Program-made: the position numbers and the translations under genes | Part shown: piece by piece, positions 1 through 7,053 of the stretch | How the letters are laid out: each line of letters begins with the position of its first letter | Position numbering within the stretch: the stretch's first letter is position 1 | From: Nocardiopsis salina YIM 90010 | GTDB lineage: Bacteria; Actinomycetota; Actinomycetes; Streptosporangiales; Streptosporangiaceae | NCBI RefSeq assembly: GCF_000341025.1 | Contig: NZ_ANBF01000203.1 | Location: 4,214-37,445 of the forward strand | DNA: 33,232 nt | Direction of reading: 5' to 3' | Notes under the pieces: model-generated | Database searches by the model: none | What the model was told of the DNA's origin: nothing | The model's input: the letters and a program-made list of their open reading frames with translations, nothing else

Positions 1-834
1 CTCGGTTCCGACCGCGGCGACGACTACGACGGCGAACTCGCCCAGCAGACCCTCCAGGACGACGGCAGCGTCGTCATGGGCGACCAGAACGCCGAGGCAC
101 CCGTGGTCGAGGTCTACGCCGACTACCAGTGCCCTGCCTGCAAGCAGTTCGAGGGCCTCAACGGCGACACTCTCAAGGAGCAGGCCGCCGAGGGCGAGGC
201 GACCGTGCAGTACCACGTGGTCAGCATCTTCGCCCAGCAGCCCGCCCCCACCAGCAGCAACTCCCTGCGCGCCGCCGTCGCCGGCCGCGCCTCCGCCGAC
301 CACGGCGTCTTCATCGAGTACAACGACGTCCTGTTCGAGAACCAGCCCAACAGCAACGAGGAGGGCTACTCCATCGACGAACTCCAGGGCTGGTTCGGGG
401 ACCTCGGTGTCACCGACGAACAGCAGTCCGAGTTCGACGAACGCCTCGAGCAGGAGGACGCCGTCGTCACCGAGTTCACCGAGGAGTTCGTCCCCGAACT
501 CATGGCCGAAGCCGAGCAGGAGATAGGCCAGGAGAACCTGGGCACCATGGTCCTGCCCGACCTGCTCGCCTGGGGGGAGGACAACGGCCACGACACCTCC
601 TTCCTCGACGGCACCTACACTGGCGAGATCATCGACGCCACCGGAACGGCCTACACTCGCTACAGCGGTGAGAACGCCTTCCGTGGAACACCCGCCGTCT
701 ACATCAACGGTGAGCTCCTCGACAACGACGACGCCATGACCGTCCGCGGACTGACCGACGCCGTCGATGCCGCCGGCCCCGGCCAGGTCGAGAGTGAGCC
801 CGCCGACGACGCCGACGGGGGTGGTGCGGAGTAG
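1..834 (+). CDS. DsbA-family thiol:disulfide oxidoreductase (5' end outside window)
   Basis: The reading frame is open from base 1 and ends at TAG 832-834, so the N-terminus is missing; the ATG at 76 lies inside the domain and is not taken as the start. The visible 277 residues carry a thioredoxin-fold active site, CPAC (bases 130-141), in a YADYQCPACKQFE context. Near the C-terminus, GTPAVYING has the cis-proline segment typical of DsbA folds. The centre is an acidic helical insertion. The tail is Asp/Gly/Ala-rich. Family knowledge suggests an extracytoplasmic enzyme that forms or isomerises disulfides, usually membrane-anchored by the missing N-terminus. lgt begins 49 bases downstream on the same strand, so both may serve exported-protein maturation. 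The family is clear; the substrate is unknown. Confidence 0.85.
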   Translation, partial: LGSDRGDDYDGELAQQTLQDDGSVVMGDQNAEAPVVEVYADYQCPACKQFEGLNGDTLKEQAAEGEATVQYHVVSIFAQQPAPTSSNSLRAAVAGRASADHGVFIEYNDVLFENQPNSNEEGYSIDELQGWFGDLGVTDEQQSEFDERLEQEDAVVTEFTEEFVPELMAEAEQEIGQENLGTMVLPDLLAWGEDNGHDTSFLDGTYTGEIIDATGTAYTRYSGENAFRGTPAVYINGELLDNDDAMTVRGLTDAVDAAGPGQVESEPADDADGGGAE

Positions 835-883
835 AGACCCCAGACCAGACCCCCGCACGCGGGGCGAACCCGAGAGCAGAGCA

Positions 884-2047
884 GTGACATTGCCGTCGAC
901 AGCTTCTGAGGGCGCGGCCGAGCACGGCCGCGCCCTCGCGGCCATCCCCAGCCCCGAGGTCAACTCGATCTCCTTGGGCCCCTTCGAGATCCACTTCTAC
1001 GCCCTGTGCATCCTCGCCGGTGTCGTCGCCGCGGTCTTCTGGAGCGAGCGCCGGTGGGCCGCCATGGGCGGCGAGAAGGGCACGATCATGGACATGGCCG
1101 TGTGGGCCGTGCTCCTGGGCCTGGTGGGCGGGCGCCTCTATCACGTCATCAGCGACTACCAGCTCTATTTCGTGGACGGGCAGGAGCCCATCCGCGCCCT
1201 CTACATCTGGGAGGGCGGGCTCGGTATCTGGGGGGCCATCCCCATGGGCGCCCTCGGTGTGTGGCTGGTCGCCCGCAGGCGCGGCCTGTCCATGTCCAAG
1301 CTCGCCTTCGCCATCGCCCCCACGATCCCCCTCGCCCAGGCCATCGGCCGCTGGGGCAACTACTTCAACCAAGAGCTCTTCGGCGCGCCCACTCAGGTCC
1401 CGTGGGCCCTGGAGATCACCCCTCTGGACAACGGTGCCCTGCGCCCCGGCATGGTCGAGGGGGCCAGCACCTATCACCCCACGTTCCTCTACGAGTCGCT
1501 GTGGTGCCTGGGCCTGGCCGTGCTCCTGGCCTACCTGGGCCGCCGCTTCGAACGCGAGCTCCAGGGCGGACGCCTCTTCGCGCTCTACATCGCCGGTTAC
1601 TGCGTGGGCCGCTTCTGGATCGAGTACCTGCGCGTGGACCCGGCCAACGACATCCTGGGCCTGCGCCTGAACAACTGGGTCTCCCTCGTCGTGCTCGCCG
1701 GCGCCATCGCCTACTTCTTCTGGGCGGGCCGCCGCCTCGACCGCTTCTCCACTGCCGTCGTGCCCGGACAGGACGCCGGAACCCAGGTGTTCGGCACCAC
1801 CGACCCGAGTGAGACACACGACGAAGGCACCGTCTACAGCGCCCTCGACAACGACGAGGAGACCGGTGACAGCACCGTCTACAGCGCCACCGACCTCAGC
1901 GACCTCCCCGACCGGGACACCGACGCCGGCGGTTCCGGGCAGAAGGGGACGGAATATCACCCCAGCCCTGAGCGATCCAGTAGCGAGGGCTCGACCGAGG
2001 ACGACGCCGACGAGACGGGAACGGACTCCGGGGCGAGGCCCGAATAG
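884..2047 (+). CDS. lgt: Prolipoprotein diacylglyceryl transferase
   Basis: Lgt moves diacylglycerol from phosphatidylglycerol to the lipobox cysteine of prolipoproteins in the cytoplasmic membrane. The Lgt signature GRWGNYFNQELFG is at about residues 155-167 and HPTFLYES starts near residue 198; several hydrophobic helices surround them. GTG 884 is chosen because the open frame upstream runs back into the preceding gene and is Pro/Arg-rich; TTG 890 is an alternative, and no strong ribosome-binding site is visible for either. The last 100 or so residues form an acidic, Thr/Ser-rich, probably disordered cytoplasmic tail absent from the short enterobacterial enzyme. The protein is 387 residues from this start. 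The two LivK-type lipoproteins encoded in this window are natural substrates by inference. Confidence 0.95.
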   Translation: MTLPSTASEGAAEHGRALAAIPSPEVNSISLGPFEIHFYALCILAGVVAAVFWSERRWAAMGGEKGTIMDMAVWAVLLGLVGGRLYHVISDYQLYFVDGQEPIRALYIWEGGLGIWGAIPMGALGVWLVARRRGLSMSKLAFAIAPTIPLAQAIGRWGNYFNQELFGAPTQVPWALEITPLDNGALRPGMVEGASTYHPTFLYESLWCLGLAVLLAYLGRRFERELQGGRLFALYIAGYCVGRFWIEYLRVDPANDILGLRLNNWVSLVVLAGAIAYFFWAGRRLDRFSTAVVPGQDAGTQVFGTTDPSETHDEGTVYSALDNDEETGDSTVYSATDLSDLPDRDTDAGGSGQKGTEYHPSPERSSSEGSTEDDADETGTDSGARPE

Positions 2048-2069
2048 AGCGCAGGCCGACCGAGGGGCA

Positions 2070-2086
2070 GCCGCGTCACCCGCGGC
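2070..2086 (+). terminator. Short GC hairpin after lgt
   Basis: GCCGCG (2070-2075) and CGCGGC (2081-2086) flank a 5-base loop, 22 bases after the lgt stop. There is no T tract. It could be a weak terminator or a chance palindrome in GC-rich DNA. Confidence 0.25.
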
Positions 2087-2147
2087 GCCCCCGGCCCACG
2101 CCTGTGTCGTTTCCGATCACACCACGGGTTGACGATTGAGATGGACC

Positions 2148-3302
2148 GTGAGCAGAGCTGAGTCCGGGTCCGGTCGCCGAGGCCGGCGCGGAGAATCCCG
2201 TCGCGACGAGGCCGCCGAGTCGGTTGATTACGACGAGTACGGCCCCGGCGAGGACTACGCCGACGAGTACGACTACGACCCGGAGGAGGACTTCTCCGCC
2301 GAGTACGGTCACACCCACACTCGTGCGGCCGGTTCCGGCGACGAGCACCACGACGAAGCGGAGGAAGCATCCTCCCAGGGGCGCGGCCGACGCCGTGCCA
2401 AGCGTGAGGACAAGGGCCCGAGCAAGGTCTCGTCCTTCTCCGCGAACGCGATCAAACGTGTCTCGGTCCTGGGCGAGAGGCCCAACCAGATCGTGTACAC
2501 GCTCGCCGAGCAGAGCAGGCGCAAGCGCGGCACCGCCGTGCTCGTCACGCTCCTCACCGCGTTCGGGCTCGCCCTGATCCTGTTGCTGGGGCTGCTGACC
2601 TTCCAGTTCGTCAGCAACGACGGCGGCGGCACGGTCGCCGAGACCGAGGAGAACATCGTGGAGCCGCCGGAGGGCCACACCACCCTCACGCCCGAGCTCT
2701 ACCTGTCCGAGTCCAACCGCGAGGACACCTTCGGCGCGATCGACGAGCGCGATCCCGAGGCCCAACCCATGACGGAGGACTCCGCCTTCGGTGGCGCCGA
2801 GGAACTCGAGCTCAACGGCGTCTCCCTCGAGGCCCAGGAGACCACGGTCAACGACTCCTGCACCTCCATGGTGTGGGGCGGGGACCTGGCCCAGAGCCTC
2901 CTGGACGCCGAGTGCGTCAACGCCGCCTCTGCGCTCTACACCGACAGCGACCAGGAGTACGTCACCCAGGTCACGCTCTTCGACGTGGCCGACAGCGACG
3001 GCGCCGAAGAGGTCGCCGCCGCCCTGGACCCCACGAACGCCGAGACCGAGGCCGGCTTCGTCCTGCCCCGGACCGGGGAGGACGTCTCCGGACTCCACGA
3101 GGGCTACAGCCAGGCCAACACCCAGGTCATGGGCCACTACGTCGCGGTGTTCTGGAGCGCCCGCGAGGACGGAGAGGACCCGGGCGAGGACTCCGAACTG
3201 GCCACAGTGAACGTGGCCTCCATGAACTCCGTCCAGTTCATCTACGACGAGGTCGTCCGCAACGGCGGCGGCCAGGACGAGGAGGGCGAAGGAGAGGGCT
3301 GA
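2148..3302 (+). CDS. Single-pass membrane protein of unknown function, paralogue of the next gene
   Basis: I do not recognise a named family. From GTG 2148 (chosen because it follows a GAG-containing weak ribosome-binding site and gives a compact basic N-terminus; TTG 2136 is an alternative) the protein has 384 residues. It has a charged, Asp/Glu/Tyr- then Arg/Lys-rich cytoplasmic segment (1 to about 125), one transmembrane helix (about 128-155) and an extracytoplasmic domain. That domain contains two cysteines 18 positions apart (about 238 and 256) in a C..MVWG...LLDAEC pattern, then a strand-rich stretch ending in a GHYVAVFWS segment. The gene at 3571-4581 has the same topology and pattern. 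The pair follows lgt on the same strand, suggesting a cell-surface role, but none can be assigned. Confidence 0.85.
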   Translation: MSRAESGSGRRGRRGESRRDEAAESVDYDEYGPGEDYADEYDYDPEEDFSAEYGHTHTRAAGSGDEHHDEAEEASSQGRGRRRAKREDKGPSKVSSFSANAIKRVSVLGERPNQIVYTLAEQSRRKRGTAVLVTLLTAFGLALILLLGLLTFQFVSNDGGGTVAETEENIVEPPEGHTTLTPELYLSESNREDTFGAIDERDPEAQPMTEDSAFGGAEELELNGVSLEAQETTVNDSCTSMVWGGDLAQSLLDAECVNAASALYTDSDQEYVTQVTLFDVADSDGAEEVAAALDPTNAETEAGFVLPRTGEDVSGLHEGYSQANTQVMGHYVAVFWSAREDGEDPGEDSELATVNVASMNSVQFIYDEVVRNGGGQDEEGEGEG

Positions 3303-3322
3303 TCCCCGTCCGCTCCGTACGC

Positions 3323-3360
3323 GAGGCCCCCGGGGGTGAACTGCTCCCCCCGGGGGCCTC
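3323..3360 (+). terminator. Strong GC-rich hairpin terminator
   Basis: A perfect 14-base stem, GAGGCCCCCGGGGG (3323-3336) with CCCCCGGGGGCCTC (3347-3360), encloses a 10-base loop. It starts 21 bases after the preceding stop codon. There is no T run, as is common for actinobacterial terminators. It would separate the two paralogous membrane-protein genes into different transcripts. Confidence 0.75.
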
Positions 3361-3570
3361 GTACGTGCGTACCGGGACCGCAGGCCCCGGACGCACGGCG
3401 GCTGTCAGGGGCCCTCCGCCGCCCCGATAGGATCACGGGCAGACCGACCCGTCCGCGAGGGTCGTCCGAGGCCGGGGGCCGATCCCCGTGCCCAGTCCTG
3501 AGCGAACCCGGGTCCGCCCCGCACCCCCCGTGCCGCGGCGGCCCGAGAATCCGAGGAAAGGTCCAATCGG

Positions 3571-4581
3571 GTGTCCCCTTCTGAACCGTCGGAGCCCGGT
3601 CCCGGGCGCCGGAGGAAGAACAGCGAGTCCGACCCGGAACAGGCCGAGGCCTCTCCGCGTGAGGGCCGCCGCCGCGCCGGCAACCGCCGGAAGGGCCAGG
3701 GGCGCACGAGCCCGGCCCTGAAGATCGTGGTCGGAGCCCTCGTCCTCGCCCTCATCGCGCTCGGTGCGGTGCTCGTGGTGCAGCGCGTCGGGGGAGACGG
3801 GGCCGCCGAGGCCGCCCCGGAGACCCGCCCCGTCCTCTACGACCTGCGGCTGAGCGACAGCAGCGAGATGAACCGGGTCCTGAACTCGCGTGAGGACGAC
3901 CAACGCCCCCTCAACGAGGGCGAGCTGTTCGAGCGCAGCAACGAGGAGATCGCCAGCCAGAGCATCGACTTCACTCTGCGCGACTCCGACCTCACCGAGG
4001 ACTGCACCGAGGCGGTCTGGGGCTCGCAGATCGAGGACGCCCTCGCCGACGCCGACTGCACCCAGGCCGGCCGGGCGACCTACGTCGCCGACGGCTACTT
4101 CGGCGTCGCCGCGGTGTTCAACCTGGACAGCACCGAGGACAGCCAGGACGTGGCCGCGGCCATGGAAATGCCCGAGACCGACGAGGAAGAAGAGGCCGAG
4201 GACCCCGGGTTCGTGCTGGCACCCTCGGGCGAGGAGCCCTTCGACCGCCTCGGCGAGGGCTACAGCGCCGCCGACGCCATCATCAGCGGCCACTACCTGG
4301 TCGTGGTGTGGGTGCAGCCCGAGGACTCGGATTCCGTGGACGACCGCGTGACGCTGTCCAGCCCGCTCGTGGCCCTGGCCAACTTCCGCGACCCGCTCTA
4401 CCGGCGCCTGGTGGAACTGCGCGACCCCACCGACACCGGCCAGGAGGGCGGCGGCACGGGCGGTGCCGAGGAGGGCGCGCCCGGCGGCGGCGCCGAGGAC
4501 CCGCAGCCGCCCGTGGAGGACCCGCCCCCGGAGGATCCCCCGCTCGAGGAACCCCCCGTGCAGGAACCCGGCGGTCAGTGA
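3571..4581 (+). CDS. Single-pass membrane protein of unknown function with Pro-rich tail, paralogue of the previous gene
   Basis: GTG 3571 is preceded by GAGGAAAGG (3553-3561), a good ribosome-binding site. The 336-residue product has a basic/acidic cytoplasmic N-terminus, one transmembrane helix (about 50-75, ALKIVVGALVLALIALG) and an external domain. Cysteines at about residues 145 and 163 sit in C..AVWG...ALADADC, matching the spacing and context of the upstream paralogue. Both proteins also share a segment beginning GFVL, then G-E-GYS.A and GHY.VV.W. The C-terminal 50 residues are Gly-, then Pro/Glu-rich (PPVEDPPPEDPP), suggesting an extended wall-spanning or flexible tail. The paralogue lacks this tail. 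The two probably arose by tandem duplication followed by divergence. Function unknown. Confidence 0.85.
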   Translation: MSPSEPSEPGPGRRRKNSESDPEQAEASPREGRRRAGNRRKGQGRTSPALKIVVGALVLALIALGAVLVVQRVGGDGAAEAAPETRPVLYDLRLSDSSEMNRVLNSREDDQRPLNEGELFERSNEEIASQSIDFTLRDSDLTEDCTEAVWGSQIEDALADADCTQAGRATYVADGYFGVAAVFNLDSTEDSQDVAAAMEMPETDEEEEAEDPGFVLAPSGEEPFDRLGEGYSAADAIISGHYLVVVWVQPEDSDSVDDRVTLSSPLVALANFRDPLYRRLVELRDPTDTGQEGGGTGGAEEGAPGGGAEDPQPPVEDPPPEDPPLEEPPVQEPGGQ

Positions 4582-4604
4582 CCCAGGGCGTGCCCGGCGG
4601 ACAC

Positions 4605-4681
4605 GTCGCCCGCCACCACACTCAACGGACGCCTGACGGCGCAGTGGTCGGTCGCAGCAACGGAAGGCGTCCACCGAACAG
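4605..4681 (+). repeat. Dispersed hairpin repeat, copy A
   Basis: This 77-base element matches copy B (30816-30892) at about 66 of 77 positions by eye and copy C (14183-14260) more weakly. It contains an inverted pair GGACGCCT (4627-4634) and AGGCGTCC (4665-4672) around a 30-base loop. It lies 24 bases after the stop codon at 4581 and before the end of the convergent gene at 4736. It could be a transcript 3'-end element, a small non-autonomous repeat, or a structured RNA. Confidence 0.8.
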
Positions 4682-4735
4682 GCCCTGACCCCGGTGCCCG
4701 CGCCGGCCGTCGTGGGCCCCGGGCGCAGCGAGCTC

Positions 4736-6454
4736 TCACCCGAGCTGCTCCAGAAGGCCCGCGCAGAGCGCGCGCAATCCCCGCAGCCGGTGCTGCGGCA
4801 GATCCACGACCGTGTGCCCGCGCACCCACCCCGGTGCGCGGGCCACCGTGTGCCGGGCGGTGCGCTTGTTCACCGGGGCGCCCGTCGCAGCCGACACCTC
4901 GATCAACCCCGCACGGAGAGTCGACGTCAGGGTCCCGTGTGCCCGCCCCTGCACACGCCTGGCCAGGGCTCCCGCCGGGTCCGTCCCGGAGTCCGGGGAG
5001 TGCGCACTCAACCGCAGGCACGTCAGGTCGCCGGCGGCGAACCCGCGTAGGAACCGAACCCCGAACCGCGGCTCCACCAGCGCCCGGAACGTCTCCTGCC
5101 CCGCCCGGTCGCGCGCCCACGCCGAGGACGACGGAACCAGCACGTCCACCATCCGCGTGCCCTCCGGTGCCGCCAACGCCGCACGAGCGGCCAGGCGCTC
5201 CCATCCGCCGGTCAGGTCCACCACCGCGTGCTCGTGCACCGGCCCCGGGGCCTCCATCCACCTCGCCAGCCGCACCCTGCCCGCGCCCTCGAACCCCCGG
5301 GGCCATGAGCCGACCAGCAGTGGGTCACCGGCGCCGGTGCCCTCCGCGGCGCGAGCCAGCACCGCCGAAGCCCGTTCCGGATCCGACCCCACCGGTGCCT
5401 CCCGGGCGTTGGCGCCCTGGCTGTAGACCCGGGCCTCCTCACCGCCGGGGGAGGGGACCGATCGCGCCAACGGCCGCAGCACGTACAGGTCCGAGGCCGC
5501 ACCGATCGACTCCGCGCCGTGGTAACGGTTGAAGTCCGGCCACAGCGCCTCCACCACCAGGTCCAGGCGCAGCAACCGCGCCTGCGTGGCCGCCGCCAGC
5601 CGCGGCGTGGTCTCACTCACCCCGTAGGCCACCAGCACCCGGCCCCGCCTCGGATCGGCCATGCCCTCCAACCCGCGGCGCACGAACAGCTCCACCCCGT
5701 CGGGGGTGTATGGCGGGTCCGTGAAGACCACGTCGGCCGTGCCGCGCAGCGCCGGGGGCAGGCCCAGGCGCAGATCCGCTGCGTGGGTGGTGACGTCGGC
5801 CCCCAGGCGTTCGGCCAGCGCATCGATGTGGGCCAGCACCCGCTCGTCCAGGTCCACCACCACCGCGCGGGCCCGCGGCTCCACCAGTGCCAACGCGACC
5901 GAGGTCAGGTCGTGGTCGCCCACGCACAACACCGTGCGTCCCACCAGGTCGAACCGGGTGCTGAGGAACAGCGCCCGCCGCAGTGCCGTCTCCGCGGTGG
6001 CCGCCACGTGGTCCAGGTCCAGGTCGGATGCGGGCCCCTCGGCCACGGCCCGCTCCAGCTCGAAGAACACATCGGTGCGGTCGACCGCCAGGTGTGCGAC
6101 CGGGTCGGCCGCCGCCGGGTCCGGCGCCCCCGCGTGCTCGGCCGGGCGTACCAACCGCACCCCGGGGCCCTCCTCCACGGCCTCGCCGGCCTCCACCAGC
6201 CCGCGCACCAGATCGGCGACCACAGCGTGCGCCACCGCCGAGGCGCGCACCAGCTCGTTCGGGGACCACACACTTCCGTCCGACAACAACCCCAGGACCC
6301 GGCGGGATCGCGGCGCATCCACCCCGCGCCCGCGCAACAGGGCCTCGACCCCTTCCGGCCCGGCGCCGCCGTGCGGATCGGGCCGACCGGTTCCGGGGGC
6401 GTGCGTGGGGCCGTCGGTGCCCCGCGCGGGGGACGGGGTCTGTTCTGCTGCCAT
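4736..6454 (-). CDS. BpsA-like (branched polyamine synthase) aminopropyltransferase with long C-terminal extension
   Basis: The first 330 of 572 residues resemble N4-bis(aminopropyl)spermidine synthases. After a disordered 33-residue start comes a winged-helix-like region (about 34-105), then a Rossmann core with CVGDHDLTS (GDHD at 179-182), VVVDLDERVL (about 198) and the catalytic-type FTDPPYT (about 244-250). The segment ends in SDLYVLRP, as I recall for this family. Family members use decarboxylated S-adenosylmethionine to add aminopropyl groups to spermidine, giving branched polyamines. Residues 331-572 form an Ala/Arg-rich extension, containing PVNKRTARHTV and GHTVVDLPQHRLRGLRALC, that I cannot place. 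ATG 6454 is the natural start, with no strong ribosome-binding site. The gene stands alone on the minus strand. Reaction and substrate in this organism are inferred. Confidence 0.72.
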   Translation of the reverse strand: MAAEQTPSPARGTDGPTHAPGTGRPDPHGGAGPEGVEALLRGRGVDAPRSRRVLGLLSDGSVWSPNELVRASAVAHAVVADLVRGLVEAGEAVEEGPGVRLVRPAEHAGAPDPAAADPVAHLAVDRTDVFFELERAVAEGPASDLDLDHVAATAETALRRALFLSTRFDLVGRTVLCVGDHDLTSVALALVEPRARAVVVDLDERVLAHIDALAERLGADVTTHAADLRLGLPPALRGTADVVFTDPPYTPDGVELFVRRGLEGMADPRRGRVLVAYGVSETTPRLAAATQARLLRLDLVVEALWPDFNRYHGAESIGAASDLYVLRPLARSVPSPGGEEARVYSQGANAREAPVGSDPERASAVLARAAEGTGAGDPLLVGSWPRGFEGAGRVRLARWMEAPGPVHEHAVVDLTGGWERLAARAALAAPEGTRMVDVLVPSSSAWARDRAGQETFRALVEPRFGVRFLRGFAAGDLTCLRLSAHSPDSGTDPAGALARRVQGRAHGTLTSTLRAGLIEVSAATGAPVNKRTARHTVARAPGWVRGHTVVDLPQHRLRGLRALCAGLLEQLG

Positions 6455-7053
6455 GGCACCGATGGTCCCACGGGCCCCGACCTGTAGGGGTAACGCAGGT
6501 CAGACGGCTTACACCGGCGTGAGGGGCAGATCACTCGGGAGAGGGTGGCCACCCCCTTGGGGATGTCGTTAACACCCGGGTAATGTGGGTCCTCGGCCCA
6601 CACGTGCCCGCTGTGCCCGGGATCGGCCCTCCGGCCACCCCCTCGGGGTTCTGGTCGCTTTGGGAGGTTTAGCGAGGTTCCCGCGTGGAACAAATCGCAG
6701 GGCCGGATCCGTCTCGGACCGTACCGAGAGGGACACCCGCGCCCACTTTGGGCGGAAGGGCGCGAACGGCGCACTGTGGCGCCAATCGGTCTGGACCTGC
6801 GATTCGCGTCGCAGTACGACCACCGTGTACAAAAGAACCCGCCCGCAGCGGCGACCCGTCACCACCGGCCCCACGAGGACGTGACCGGCCCCCCAGGTGG
6901 CACGACGGGCGAGTCGACCACCGGGCACCGGCCACCGCACCGCGGTGGCCCTCCACGCCCGCACGTGGAGCCACAACAGAACCTACGCAGCAGGGCCAAC
7001 GTCGTCCCGGATGCGCTTTTCACGAAGCCGACGCAGAGACGACAGGAGGGCAC
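6455..7053. other. Long intergenic region between the BpsA-like gene and gltB
   Basis: Nearly 600 bases between divergent genes. An open frame continues upstream of gltB to 6685, but its Arg/Pro/Thr composition is not protein-like and AGGAGGG at 7044-7050 directly precedes ATG 7054, so I treat it as non-coding. It holds a possible promoter at 6557-6586, followed at once by a small hairpin (TGTGGG 6584-6589 with CCCACA 6597-6602). It probably carries the regulatory region of both genes and a long gltB leader. No recognised riboswitch was seen. Confidence 0.5.
6557..6586 (+). promoter_or_regulatory. Possible promoter for the gltB leader
   Basis: TTGGGG (6557-6562), an 18-base spacer and TAATGT (6581-6586) form a moderate sigma-70-type match. 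The spacer contains GTTAAC, an A/T-rich island in very GC-rich DNA. A GlnR-type site was considered here but the half-sites do not match well. The distance to gltB would be about 460 bases. Confidence 0.25.

Noticed and set aside
6568-6586. GlnR-type operator upstream of gltB
   Set aside because: GTTAAC and GTAATG are spaced plausibly but do not match the expected half-sites well enough to claim.
6685-7053. N-terminal extension of gltB
   Set aside because: Arg/Pro/Thr-rich, unrelated to GltB, and AGGAGGG immediately precedes ATG 7054, which puts the nucleophile cysteine at the usual distance.
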